Assembly: GCF_015291705.1 (NCBI RefSeq)
Contig: NZ_CP030050.1
Span: 2,914,001-2,978,000, forward strand
Direction of reading: 5' to 3'
DNA length: 64,000 nucleotides
From: Bradyrhizobium arachidis
GTDB taxonomy: Bacteria; Pseudomonadota; Alphaproteobacteria; Rhizobiales; Xanthobacteraceae
Made by a program: the position numbers and the translations under genes. A model generated the notes under the pieces. That model did no database searches. It was given only the letters and a program-made list of their open reading frames with translations, and was not told where the DNA came from. Of this stretch, positions 34,402-43,727 are shown in pieces (position 1 is the stretch's first letter; the number at the start of each line of letters is the position of its first letter).

Positions 34402-36774
34402 ATGACCGCAGAAACTGATCCGCGCGCCCGCGCCGGGACCTATATCGCTCCGCACGGCCTGTACGAGCAGAACAAGGCGCTGCCGTTCCTCGGACGGGTG
34501 AGTTGCAACCGCAAGAGGCTTGTTGCCGGCGAATGGACCGAGCTCGAACTGGTCTACGAGGTCGGCGCGGTTGGCCTGGCCGATGGCGCCTGGCTGAAGC
34601 TCGCCTTCAAGTTCTATTCCGACTGGGCCCTGTTCCAGACATCCGATCCGACTGGCGCCAACTACGTCTCCGCGGAGTATCACGCCGGACCGCTGCGGCC
34701 GGGGCAAAGCCCGTCGACGGTGCAGGGGCTGAAGGTGCGCTTCGACCAGAAGGGGCACGAGCGCCCGTTCCAGAAAGCGATCGTCATCGACGTCATCGAC
34801 GGTTATCTCAATCCCGGCGACCGCATCGTGATCCGGTTGGGCGACCGCCGCCAGGGCGGCGGTGGCACCCGCGTGCAGAGCTTTGTCGAGAAGAACTTCC
34901 GCTTCCGCATGTTCATCGATCCTCTCGGCAGTTCGAAATTCGCCGAAGTGCCCGGCGATTGCGTTCTCGACATCGTGCCCGGGGCGCCGTCAGCGTCGGC
35001 GCTTGTGATGCCGCGGCTGGTGGCGCCGGTGTTGCCGTTCGATGTCGTGGTCCGCTTGGAGGATGTGTGGGGCAATGTTTGCCGTGACCAGGCGCCGCGC
35101 GGCGAGTTGTACCTCACCGACCCCGCCGGGGGCGTGCAATCGCAGCCGCTTGAGTTCTCACGCGACGGATGGAGCGTCGCGCGCGTCCGTAATGTGCGAT
35201 TGGAGCGCGAAGGCGAGTGGCGGTTCGAAGTCCTAGTCGAAGGGATCGCCACGCCTGCGGTCGGCTTTGTGCAAGTTGAGCCGCTCGCCCAGGCGCAGCG
35301 TCCACTCTACGCCGATCTCCATGTGCATTCCCACGACACCGTGGGCACCAACGATACGTTCTACAATCTCGCCTATGGCCGCGATGTCGCAGCTCTCGAT
35401 ATCCTCGGCTATACCGTCAACGACTTCAACATCAAGCAGACAGACTGGGAGCGTGCGGTCGAGATCATCGCCGGACTGAACGAACCGGGTCGGTTCGTCT
35501 GCTATCCCGGGACGGAATGGTGCGGAAATTCCAGCGCCGGGGGCGATCGCAACGTCGTGTTTCTGGGCGAAGGCAAGCCGCGCTTTCCCTTCGACGCGGA
35601 GGGCCGTTCAGTACGCTCATTCGAATGGAACGAGTTGACTGCCGGGGCCATCCGCCCCGGAGTCTGGCCGGTCGACGAGCTCTATGCGGCCTATGCAGAC
35701 GATCCGGAAAATCATCTCATGATCCCGCATGTGGGCGGGCGACGCTGCATCCTCGACTGGCATCACCCTGAACTGGAACGTCTCGTCGAGGTGGGCTCGT
35801 CTTGGGGGCAGTTCCACTGGTTCTATACCGACGCCCTGTCACGCGGCTATCGTGTCGGCGCGTCGGCTGCGGGTGACGAACATCAGGGGCGCTGCGGCGG
35901 TGGTGCGCCAGCCACGGCCGTGTTTGGCTCGCGCGGCGGATTGACCGGTGTTCTCGCCGACAGCCTCGATCGGGCGAGCGTCGCCCGCGCACTCCGGGCA
36001 CGGCGCACCTTCGCAACCACGGGCGAGCGCGGTTTTGCCAGTCTCAGGTTCGGTGCGTCCTGGATGGGCGAGGTCGTCTCCGGCAAATTGAACGAGCCGC
36101 TGATCTACCGGCTGCTGGGCGATCAGGGCTGGGAACAGATTCAGCTGTTCGATGCGGATCGCTTGATCTGGTCTCGCGACCTGAACGCGGACGTCGGGCT
36201 CTCCGAACGGAAGGTGAGGGTGCGCCTTGCCGGCGCGCGCATCAAGGACCGCTATCGCGCTGCCAACTGGGTCGGCGAGATCACGGTGACCGGCGCTGCG
36301 ATTTTGGATGTTCGCGGCGTCGGCTTCGACCATCCCGAGCAGCGTGCCTGGCGCAAGGACGTGACGACTGTGGGATTCACCACGGCGACCCACGGGGACA
36401 CGGATGCCATCGAGCTGACGCTGTCCAGCCTCGCGGGCATCGAGATCGAGGTGCATGGCACCATAACAGGCTATGTGAAAGTCGGAGACGCGCTGCATCC
36501 GCCGCCCCATGTCCACGCTCCGCGGTTCGGCCTGAAGGTCACTGGCGCCGAACTTCTCGAAGGCGGCCGCGCGGGTACGCTCAGCGGCGTCGAGCTCGAG
36601 GTAGCCGTCGAACGCATCACCGAGGGCGCACTCCCGCGCGATGCCGGCGGCAAGATCGATCTGTCGCCGCTTGGTCTGACGAAGGGCGTCGAACATCCGC
36701 TGTTCATCACCGCGCGACAGCGCGACCAGTCGCGGATCTGGACCTCGCCGATCTTTCTGACGCCGGTTGATTGA
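34402..36774 (+). CDS. DUF3604-family protein with PHP-like metal site
   Basis: A 790-aa cytoplasmic protein without signal peptide. An N-terminal beta-rich region of about 290 residues precedes a PHP-like domain starting YADLHVHSHDTVG (His307, His309, His311). Further probable metal ligands are in YPGTEWCGN, MIPHVGGR and AAGDEHQGRCG. The last 200 residues are beta-rich. DUF3604 proteins are poorly characterised; relation to PHP phosphoesterases suggests a metal-dependent hydrolase. It follows the importer by 30 bases, so it likely acts on the imported compound. Reaction unknown. Confidence 0.85.
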   Translation: MTAETDPRARAGTYIAPHGLYEQNKALPFLGRVSCNRKRLVAGEWTELELVYEVGAVGLADGAWLKLAFKFYSDWALFQTSDPTGANYVSAEYHAGPLRPGQSPSTVQGLKVRFDQKGHERPFQKAIVIDVIDGYLNPGDRIVIRLGDRRQGGGGTRVQSFVEKNFRFRMFIDPLGSSKFAEVPGDCVLDIVPGAPSASALVMPRLVAPVLPFDVVVRLEDVWGNVCRDQAPRGELYLTDPAGGVQSQPLEFSRDGWSVARVRNVRLEREGEWRFEVLVEGIATPAVGFVQVEPLAQAQRPLYADLHVHSHDTVGTNDTFYNLAYGRDVAALDILGYTVNDFNIKQTDWERAVEIIAGLNEPGRFVCYPGTEWCGNSSAGGDRNVVFLGEGKPRFPFDAEGRSVRSFEWNELTAGAIRPGVWPVDELYAAYADDPENHLMIPHVGGRRCILDWHHPELERLVEVGSSWGQFHWFYTDALSRGYRVGASAAGDEHQGRCGGGAPATAVFGSRGGLTGVLADSLDRASVARALRARRTFATTGERGFASLRFGASWMGEVVSGKLNEPLIYRLLGDQGWEQIQLFDADRLIWSRDLNADVGLSERKVRVRLAGARIKDRYRAANWVGEITVTGAAILDVRGVGFDHPEQRAWRKDVTTVGFTTATHGDTDAIELTLSSLAGIEIEVHGTITGYVKVGDALHPPPHVHAPRFGLKVTGAELLEGGRAGTLSGVELEVAVERITEGALPRDAGGKIDLSPLGLTKGVEHPLFITARQRDQSRIWTSPIFLTPVD

Positions 36775-36835
36775 TGAGCCGCCTCACGGTGAGCGGTCAG
36801 CTCTGCAACCACGGCCAGAAAAAACTTGCGGGTTT

Positions 36836-38350
36836 TCAGCCGGTCATCAGCCTATCGAAGACCGGGTCCGGGTCATCAACCTCGATAAGCCGCTTGTTCG
36901 TGATCACCCAGATCCGCGTCGCCACCGTCCGGACGAAGGTGCGATCATGACTGACCAGAAGGCAGGCGGCACCGTGCTCGATCAACTCGCTTTGGAGCAT
37001 GTCCTGTCCATTGATGTCGAGATGATTGGTCGGCTCGTCCAGCAGATAAAAATTTGGCTGTGCCAGCCGGAGGATCAGCATCGCAAGCCGCGCTCGCTGC
37101 CCTCCCGAAAGACGTGCGAGGGGCGCAGCTTGGGCATCGATGCCGATCCCAGCCCCTGCGAGCAAGGAACGCGCCTGATGATCTGGTAGATTGCTCGAAC
37201 GCTTGACCGCGTCCCAAGGCGTCGCAAACGCATCGAGTTGCGACAGCGCCTGGTCGGAGTAGCCGAGCTTGAGGCTGGTCGCCCGCCTTATATCCGGATC
37301 CGACCCGGCAAGGGACGCCCGCAGCCGCTCGACGAGCCGTGTCTTGCCCGTGCCGTTGGCACCAAGCAGGGCCACCCGATCCCCGTTCTCGATCCAGTAG
37401 CGCCCGGTACGAAACAACAAGCGTCCATCCGGTGCCGTGATCCCCGTGTCCTTGATGGTTACCAGTGCTTTCGCGTGGGTACCGCTGTTGGTCAGGCGGA
37501 TCATCCCCGCCGATCGCTCCCGATGTCCCGGCCGTGCCTGCTCCTCGAGCTTGTCCGCGCGCTGGGACAGCTGCTTGGTCTTCACCACCAGCAGGTCGGA
37601 CCCGGAATTGATGCCAATGTTCTTGAGCTTCGCCGCCTGCTGCCGCAGCGCTCTGACCTTACGCATGTCGTTCTCGAACTGCCTGTCGCGCGCCGCATCG
37701 CGCTCTTCCAAGGCCTGCAAGGCACGCGAATAAGGCATGGAGAAATCCGCGCTGTCCTCCGGGCGCAGAAACAAGGTGCGGTTGGTCACGTCATCGAGAA
37801 AGGCGCGATCGTGGCTTGCAACGACGACTGCGCAGTCGCGAGGGACGGCGCCGAGAACCCTTTCCAGCACGCCGATCCGACCGATATCGAGATGATTGGT
37901 CGGCTCATCGAGCAGCAGCAGATCAGGCTCGACCACTGCAGCCCTCGCAAGAAGCATTGTCCGCTGCCAGCCGCCGGACAAGCCACGAACGGCACGGTCT
38001 CGTATCGCCTCGTCCACGGCGAGATCATCAAGCAGGATGTCGACGCGCCAGCTCTCGGTCTCGGCGACCTCGGGCGTGAGAGCGTCGCGCACGGCATCAT
38101 GGAAGCTCAGGGAGAGGAGCCGTTCGGGCGGGTCCTGCGGCGCGATCGCGACGACCAGTCCTCGCGCGGGGGTCACGCTTCCCGTCGTGGCATCTTCCTC
38201 ATTTGCGATGATGCGCAGCAGCGAAGACTTGCCGCGTCCATTGGCGGCGACAAGGCCAAGACGATCTCCCTTGGCGATTGTGAAGCTGACCCCGGTGAAA
38301 AGGACCTGACTACGGGCCAGGGAAAGGTCTTGGATAGCGATGAGGGACAT
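36836..38350 (-). CDS. ABC-F family ATPase
   Basis: A 504-aa soluble protein with two ABC domains joined by a charged linker (residues 210-280), the ABC-F plan (Uup/EttA/YheS group). Domain 2 has Walker A GANGTGKT, signature LSGGQRARLAML and Walker B FYLLDEP. Domain 1 has AANGRGKS, with Ala for the first Gly, plus LSGGWQRTMLL and LLLLDEP. ABC-F proteins act on the ribosome rather than in transport. It lies between unrelated units and is read convergently with the DUF3604 gene. Confidence 0.9.
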   Translation of the reverse strand: MSLIAIQDLSLARSQVLFTGVSFTIAKGDRLGLVAANGRGKSSLLRIIANEEDATTGSVTPARGLVVAIAPQDPPERLLSLSFHDAVRDALTPEVAETESWRVDILLDDLAVDEAIRDRAVRGLSGGWQRTMLLARAAVVEPDLLLLDEPTNHLDIGRIGVLERVLGAVPRDCAVVVASHDRAFLDDVTNRTLFLRPEDSADFSMPYSRALQALEERDAARDRQFENDMRKVRALRQQAAKLKNIGINSGSDLLVVKTKQLSQRADKLEEQARPGHRERSAGMIRLTNSGTHAKALVTIKDTGITAPDGRLLFRTGRYWIENGDRVALLGANGTGKTRLVERLRASLAGSDPDIRRATSLKLGYSDQALSQLDAFATPWDAVKRSSNLPDHQARSLLAGAGIGIDAQAAPLARLSGGQRARLAMLILRLAQPNFYLLDEPTNHLDINGQDMLQSELIEHGAACLLVSHDRTFVRTVATRIWVITNKRLIEVDDPDPVFDRLMTG

Positions 38351-38589
38351 TGCAATCTCATTATGTCAGAAGGGCGCAACTGGGCGCGCCGGAAAGGCTG
38401 ACAACGAGACGGCGATGCGCTCCCGTCAGCCCCGCGAGACAAAGCGCGGGGCGGAGACAGGTCCGCGGGTTCGATTTTGGAAGCTATGGTGGAGCACCAG
38501 CTTCCCCTCTCTTTCAAATTGAAGATACAGATTCTTATCAACTCCATCTCGCGCAAGCAAGACGATGGCCCAAGCGCGCCCATGCATGT

Positions 38590-38621
38590 GATGACGCGGA
38601 CGGTCAGCCGTCCGCGTCATC
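38590..38621 (-). terminator. Long perfect hairpin after the ribose-type importer genes
   Basis: GATGACGCGGACGG (38590-38603) pairs with CCGTCCGCGTCATC (38608-38621), a 14-bp perfect stem with a 4-base loop, immediately beyond the stop at 38628. A clear structure for terminating the minus-strand operon, though no U-tract follows. Confidence 0.65.
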
Positions 38622-38627
38622 TTCCGA

Positions 38628-39665
38628 TCATTTGACCGCCGGAATCCACGGCGCCGTCGCCGCCTCGCTCGCCCGGAAGGCTGGAATTTTGTCCGCCAGC
38701 TCTTCGATGGTCTTGACGTTCTTCTCGACGAGGTCGGCGCGGGTGACGAGTTGTGGCTTGACCAGCACGGAGTGTCCCGGATCCTGACCGGCGATCAGCA
38801 GTGCGACCGCACGCACCGAGACTTCGCCGACCACGGCGGCATTGGTCGCCGCCGTCGCCACCCACGGGCTCTTCGGCTCGATGATCGCTTGGATGTCCGA
38901 GGTCGAGATATCGACGCCGTAGACCTTTACCTTTTCGGCGACGCCCAATTCGTCAATCGCGAGCTTCACGCCGCGTGCGAATTCGTCCCAGGGCGTGAAG
39001 ATGGCGGTGATCTCCGGATGCGCGCGCAACACCGCCTTGGTCTGGTCGGCGACGGAGGCCGGCACGGAGTCGTTGACGACGCCCCAGACGGCGCGTTCCT
39101 CGAGGCCGTGGGTCTTGCCAAAGTCCTTCCAGACCGCGTAGCGACGATCGAGCGGAGCGAAGCCCGCGACATAGACGACGCCGCCCTTGATTCCGTGACC
39201 TTGCTCCTTGATCGCCTGATCGAGGACAAGGCGCGCCATTTCGGCATCGCTTTGCTCCACCTGCGGGATCTTCGGGTTGTCCAGGTTCACGTCATAGGCG
39301 ACGACCTTGATGCCGGCGTCGATCGCCTTCTGCGCCTCGTCCTTCAGTGCCTCGGGCTTGCCATTATTGATGATGATGCCGTCGACCTTCCGGTTGATCG
39401 CATCCTCGATCAGCCGGCGTTGGGCATCAGGATCCTGGCGCGCTTCCGAGATGCGCAGATCGACCTTCAGCGCATCGGCTTGCCGCTTGGCTCCGGCCTC
39501 GAAGGCCTGGAGCCAGTCGCCACCGCCGATGAAATTGACGACGGCGATCTTCACGTCGCCCTTGTCAAAGGGAGCAGGTGCTCCCGACAATCCGGCGGCG
39601 TGGCCGGCCGTCGCCAAGCCCAGGACCGCGGCTCCGGTGATGGCAATGGATTTTAGTCGGCTCAT
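38628..39665 (-). CDS. Sugar-type ABC substrate-binding protein (RbsB-like)
   Basis: A 345-aa periplasmic receptor of the ribose/galactose type (Peripla_BP_4) with a signal peptide to about residue 23. Family features: DGIIINNGKPEALKDEAQKA, KVVAYDVNLDNPKIPQVEQ, TAIFTPWDEFARGVKLA and YGVDIST. It is closely related over its whole length to the adjacent receptor encoded 30 bases upstream. Both may serve the permease gene upstream of them. The ligand is unknown. Confidence 0.88.
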   Translation of the reverse strand: MSRLKSIAITGAAVLGLATAGHAAGLSGAPAPFDKGDVKIAVVNFIGGGDWLQAFEAGAKRQADALKVDLRISEARQDPDAQRRLIEDAINRKVDGIIINNGKPEALKDEAQKAIDAGIKVVAYDVNLDNPKIPQVEQSDAEMARLVLDQAIKEQGHGIKGGVVYVAGFAPLDRRYAVWKDFGKTHGLEERAVWGVVNDSVPASVADQTKAVLRAHPEITAIFTPWDEFARGVKLAIDELGVAEKVKVYGVDISTSDIQAIIEPKSPWVATAATNAAVVGEVSVRAVALLIAGQDPGHSVLVKPQLVTRADLVEKNVKTIEELADKIPAFRASEAATAPWIPAVK

Positions 39666-39694
39666 TGTTTGTATCCTTTGGGAAGCTGCGAGAG

Positions 39695-40729
39695 TTATTG
39701 GGAGATCCAGGCGGCGGTAGCGGCCTCTGAGGCGCCGAAAGCTCGAATCTTGGCCGAGAGTTCCTCGACGGTCTTCGCGCCGCTCTCGGCGAGCGCCTTT
39801 TGGGTCAGCAGCACAGGAGACACCGTGATCGCATGGCCTGGATCAGAGCCGGCGACCGCCAGGGCTGCCGCGCGGATCGACACCGCGCCGACCACCGCCG
39901 GGTTGGTCGCCACCGTCGCCACCCAGGGGCTGTTCGGTTCGATGATCTCGCGGATGTCGGCGGTGGAAACGTCGGCGGAGTAGATCTTCACCTTGTCCTG
40001 AAGTCCCAATTCGTTGACAGCCAGTTTCACGCCGCGTGCGAATTCGTCATAGGGCGCAAATGCGACCGAGATTTCCGGATGGGCGCGGAGCACGGCCTTG
40101 GCCTGATCGGCGACACCGGCCGCCGTCGTGGCGTTGACGACGCCGAAGCGGGCCGCTTCCTTGATGCCGGGATATTTCTTCTTGAATTCCTCCCAGACCT
40201 CGTGGCGGCGGTCGAGCGGTGCGAAACCGGCGACGTAGACATAGCCGGCATTGAAGCTTTCACCGTTCTCCTTCAGTGCCTGTTCAAGGGCAAGGCGCGC
40301 GAGCTGGTGGTCGCTCTGCTCCACTTGCGGAATTTTGGCATTGTCGAGGTTCACGTCGAAGGCGACGACCTTGATGCCGGCGTCGACGGCCTTCTGCGCT
40401 ACGTCCTTCAGCGATTCCGGCAGACCGTGGTCGATCACGATTGCCTTGACGCCGAGATTGATCGCCTGCTCGATCTGAGAGCGCTGCTCCGCGGCATCCT
40501 GCTTGCCGGGAAACACGCGCAGATCAATGCCGATCTTTCTGGCCTGCGCCTGCGCGCCCGATTGATAGGCTTCGAAGAAATCGCCGCTGGAGATGTAGCT
40601 GACAAGCGCCACCTTCACGCCGCCCTGGTCGAAGGGAGCGGGCGCTCCGCTGATGCCTGCCGCGATCGCGGGAGCGATGGCGAGGCTCGCTGCCAGTACG
40701 AGAGCGGATCGAAAGATGCGTGTCATCAT
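39695..40729 (-). CDS. Sugar-type ABC substrate-binding protein (RbsB-like), paralog
   Basis: A 344-aa receptor with signal peptide (residues 1-23), sharing blocks such as ISGAPAPFD, DVNLDN with KIPQVEQSD, VYVAGFAPLDRR and SPWVAT with its neighbour, so the pair arose by tandem duplication. Start at the first of two adjacent ATGs. It follows the permease gene by 35 bases. Duplicated receptors usually reflect ligand broadening. Confidence 0.88.
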   Translation of the reverse strand: MMTRIFRSALVLAASLAIAPAIAAGISGAPAPFDQGGVKVALVSYISSGDFFEAYQSGAQAQARKIGIDLRVFPGKQDAAEQRSQIEQAINLGVKAIVIDHGLPESLKDVAQKAVDAGIKVVAFDVNLDNAKIPQVEQSDHQLARLALEQALKENGESFNAGYVYVAGFAPLDRRHEVWEEFKKKYPGIKEAARFGVVNATTAAGVADQAKAVLRAHPEISVAFAPYDEFARGVKLAVNELGLQDKVKIYSADVSTADIREIIEPNSPWVATVATNPAVVGAVSIRAAALAVAGSDPGHAITVSPVLLTQKALAESGAKTVEELSAKIRAFGASEAATAAWISQ

Positions 40730-40764
40730 CGTAATAATTCCCGGTTTGGTTTGGAGCTGAAGAT

Positions 40765-41637
40765 TCAGTGTCTGCGTCGGGCGGAGCCATAGGTGAGTGC
40801 AAGCGCACCGACCAGCACGACGCCCTTGACGAAATCCTGCGTGTAATAGGGTACGTTCAGCATGGTGAGGCCGTTCAGCAGGATGCCGACGAAGATCGCA
40901 CCGACGATCGTGCCGAGCACGTTCGGGCGCCGGGCGTTGAGCACGGCATAGCCGATCAGGGAGGCTGCGACGGCATCGAGCAGCAGCGATGCGCCGGAGG
41001 AGACGTCGCCGCGGCCGACGCGCGCTGCGACGATGACGCCACCGAGCGCGGCGAGGCTTGCCGACAGGCTATAGGCCAGCACCTTCAATCGTCCGGTCCG
41101 CGCGCCGGCAAGGCGCGCTGCCAGCTCGTTGCCGCCCACGGCAAAGATCAACCGGCCAAATCTCGTTCGTTCCGTGAAGATGCCGGCGGTCACGGCCACC
41201 GTCAGCATGATGAGAACCGGCAGCGGCACCACGTCAAACAGCCGCGTGCGCCCGAGGCTCAGGAATGCCGGATCGAACACGCCGTTGGCCGATGTGCCGT
41301 TGGGCAGGATGAGACCGGTGGCGATGGAGCGGCCCGCGGTGGGAATCAGTTGAAGCCCGGTCAGGAGAAAGTTGACGGCAAGTGTCGCGAGCAGGTCGGG
41401 CACGTTGAAGCGGACGATCAGGGTTGCGTTGACGAGCCCAACAGCCAGGCCGAGCGCCAGCACGAGGAGAACCGTTTCTGCTGCGCTGAAGTGCCAGACG
41501 ACCATGGCGTAACTCGCCGCCATGACGCTCGACGCCGCGATCGCACCGACGGACAGATCGAAGCCGCCCACTGCAATCGAGACCGTCACACCGACGCCGA
41601 TGATCGCCACCACCGACACGGCCTGGAGAACGCTCAT
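40765..41637 (-). CDS. Ribose-type ABC permease, N-terminus out of frame with any start
   Basis: From the first in-frame ATG (41637) it encodes 290 aa of an RbsC-like permease (VSIAVGGFDLSVGAIAA, FGRLIFAVGGNELAARLAG). However, the same frame stays open upstream to the ATPase stop and encodes the expected first helix (RRWAVFALLLGLIAVFAA and PAFLTLPNVM), without ATG, GTG or TTG. The natural ATG at 41795, 4 bases after the ATPase stop and behind AGGGGA, is in another frame that terminates early. A one-base indel is the simplest reading, so the gene may be broken or the sequence in error. Confidence 0.75.
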   Translation of the reverse strand: MSVLQAVSVVAIIGVGVTVSIAVGGFDLSVGAIAASSVMAASYAMVVWHFSAAETVLLVLALGLAVGLVNATLIVRFNVPDLLATLAVNFLLTGLQLIPTAGRSIATGLILPNGTSANGVFDPAFLSLGRTRLFDVVPLPVLIMLTVAVTAGIFTERTRFGRLIFAVGGNELAARLAGARTGRLKVLAYSLSASLAALGGVIVAARVGRGDVSSGASLLLDAVAASLIGYAVLNARRPNVLGTIVGAIFVGILLNGLTMLNVPYYTQDFVKGVVLVGALALTYGSARRRH

Positions 41638-41798
41638 GACGTTGGGAAGCGTCAGGAAGGCCGGCTCCTCAGCCGCGAAAACGGCGATCAGACCAAGCAG
41701 AAGAGCGAAGACGGCCCAACGGCGAACGAGCTGTGCAAGGGCTGTATGGTCCGACCACCAGGCGCTGCGGGTAACTGTTCTGTTGCGATGGTCATAGG

Positions 41799-43324
41799 TC
41801 AGTGTCCCCTGGACGGCGTAGAAGCGTCGCCGGTGGCATGAAGGCCGGTCTTGTCGAGAAGGAGCACACGGTCGGCGACCTCGAAGGCTTCCTCGGCATC
41901 GGAGGTCGCGATCAGCGTGGCCACGCGATCCTGCGCGCGGATCGCAGCGATGATGTCGGTGCGCGCTCCGACGTCGACGCCCTGAAACGGCTCGTCGAGC
42001 AGCAGAAGCCGTGCGGGCTCGGCCTGCCAGCGCGCCAGAACCACCTTCTGCTGATTGCCGCCGGACAGCGTGTCCAGCCGCGCAAACGGGCTCGAGGTGC
42101 GAATACCCAGGCTCGAAACACCGTGCTCGGCCGCCTGACGCTCCTTACGGCCGACGAGGAAGCCGGCGGGAAACCAGCGACGGAGATGCGGTTGCGCGAT
42201 CGCAGCCGCGACTGTGCCGCCCGGCCAGTCCGCAGGCACGAAGGATGACCGCTTGCGGTCTTCGCCCGCAAGGAAGACGCCGCCGGCGATCGCATCACTC
42301 GGAGAGGGCGGGCGGAGCGGCGCGCCGTCCAGCAGCACCTCGCCCGAGTGAGACGTCTCGATGCCGAACAGGATGTTCAGAAGCCGGCTCTTGCCCGACC
42401 CGAGCGGGCCGATCAGCGCCACGACCTCGCCCTCGCGTATGTCGAGATCAATGGGACGACTGTCGGGGAAGAAGCGCAACTCTCGGATCTGGAGCCGGAC
42501 CGCGCCGCCGTTTCTCGCGGGAGGCCTGACGCTCGCCACGGGGCGGCCGATCATGGCTTCGATGGCGACGGAAAAATCGACCGGACGTGACCGAGTCGCA
42601 ACCACGCGGCCACCACGCAGCACGATCACGCGGGAAGCCAGGCGCTCCAGATCGGCTGTGCGATGTGAGATGTAGATGATGGCGAGGCCGCCCGCAGCCG
42701 GATCCTCGAGGATTGTGAAGAGGCGATTGGCTTCCGTCGCGGACAGACTTGCCGTCGGTTCATCCAGGATCAACAGCTTCGGCTTGGCCGACAATGCACG
42801 GGCAATCGCAACCAGCTGCCGCTCGGCCGCGCCGATGTCGGCAAAATCGTCATCGAGTGGCAGATCGAAGCCAGCTCTGCGGGCAACCGTCTCGGCCTCT
42901 GTTCGTATCGAGCGCCGTGAGACGAAAATGCCGGCGCGGCCATCGGCAAATCGGTCCAGCAGGAGCGCATCTGCGACGGTGAGCCCCGGCACGCCGGCGC
43001 GGTCCGTGGCTTGATGGATCGCGACCACGCCTCCCGCGATCGCGGCTCTCGGCGTCGCCGGCTCAAATTGATTGCCGTCGAGCCGGATCTCGCCGGCATC
43101 TGCGCCAAGCACACCGGCCAGGATGCTCACGAGGGTCGACTTGCCGGCGTGTTGGCGCCCATGAGGCCGACGATCTCGCCAGGTGCGACGGTGAGATCAA
43201 CATTGTCCAGTGCAATGGTCGGGCCGAAGCGTTTCGACACACCGCGAACCTCGAGCCCTTTTCCGGACGAGGCTTGTGTTGGAGAGTCCGGCTCACGTAA
43301 TTGCACTAGAAGATGTTCTTTCAA
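41799..43324 (-). pseudogene. Ribose-type ABC ATPase (RbsA-like) with a frameshift in the first Walker A
   Basis: A two-domain sugar importer ATPase. The N-terminal part (from TTG 43324 or GTG 43306) reads KGLEVRGVSKRFGPTIALDN and reaches IVGLMGAN, then frames part at about 43149-43153. Restoring one base gives GANxAGKSTLVSILAG and joins the 443-residue frame ending at 41799. That frame has signature AAERQLVAIARAL, Walker B LLILDEPTASLS and a second domain (GPLGSGKS, LSGGNQQKVVLARW). As read, the first P-loop is lost. Confidence 0.75.
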
Positions 43325-43727
43325 CGAAAGGGACAGTCGATGATATCGACAAACGGGCGAGATTGCGTGGTTTCACCTTTCAAAATGAGACTGGCGCGCA
43401 GAAGATCCGCATCGAGTTGAGTGTCAGTCGTGCAATGGAGAGTTTCCGGCGTCCGTTTGGGCGGTGACGCGAGCTTTCAATCGATGATGACCCAAGGTGT
43501 GATCGAGGTCGCTCGGCGCTGGCGATCGTCGCATGCGTTCAACAGCTGCATGCACCGCGAATGTTCCATAGGACAAACTGTTCGCGTCCTTCGCCTCGCA
43601 AAATACGGATCGGATGCTGATCGACGCTGCGCGACGAGAGTTTACTTATTTTTGGGGCAAGCTTGACATGACGTCTATGCGGCTCGACGATTTCGCGCTC
43701 GTTGCAAATTGATGGAGGGACCACGGG
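43325..43727. other. Divergent intergenic region before the TauD-type gene
   Basis: About 400 bases without a supported gene. Small open frames here have no family character. The right end holds a promoter-like pair at 43663-43691. Confidence 0.4.
43663..43691 (+). promoter_or_regulatory. Sigma-70-like promoter for the TauD-type gene
   Basis: A perfect -35 TTGACA (43663-43668), 17-base spacer and a weak -10 GACGAT (43686-43691). The start codon is 37 bases further, behind a GGAGG ribosome site. A weak -10 suggests activation by a regulator. Confidence 0.5.

Noticed and set aside
43421..43666. Small plus-strand gene before the TauD-type gene
   Set aside because: No ribosome site, no family similarity, and it overlaps the promoter-like -35 box.
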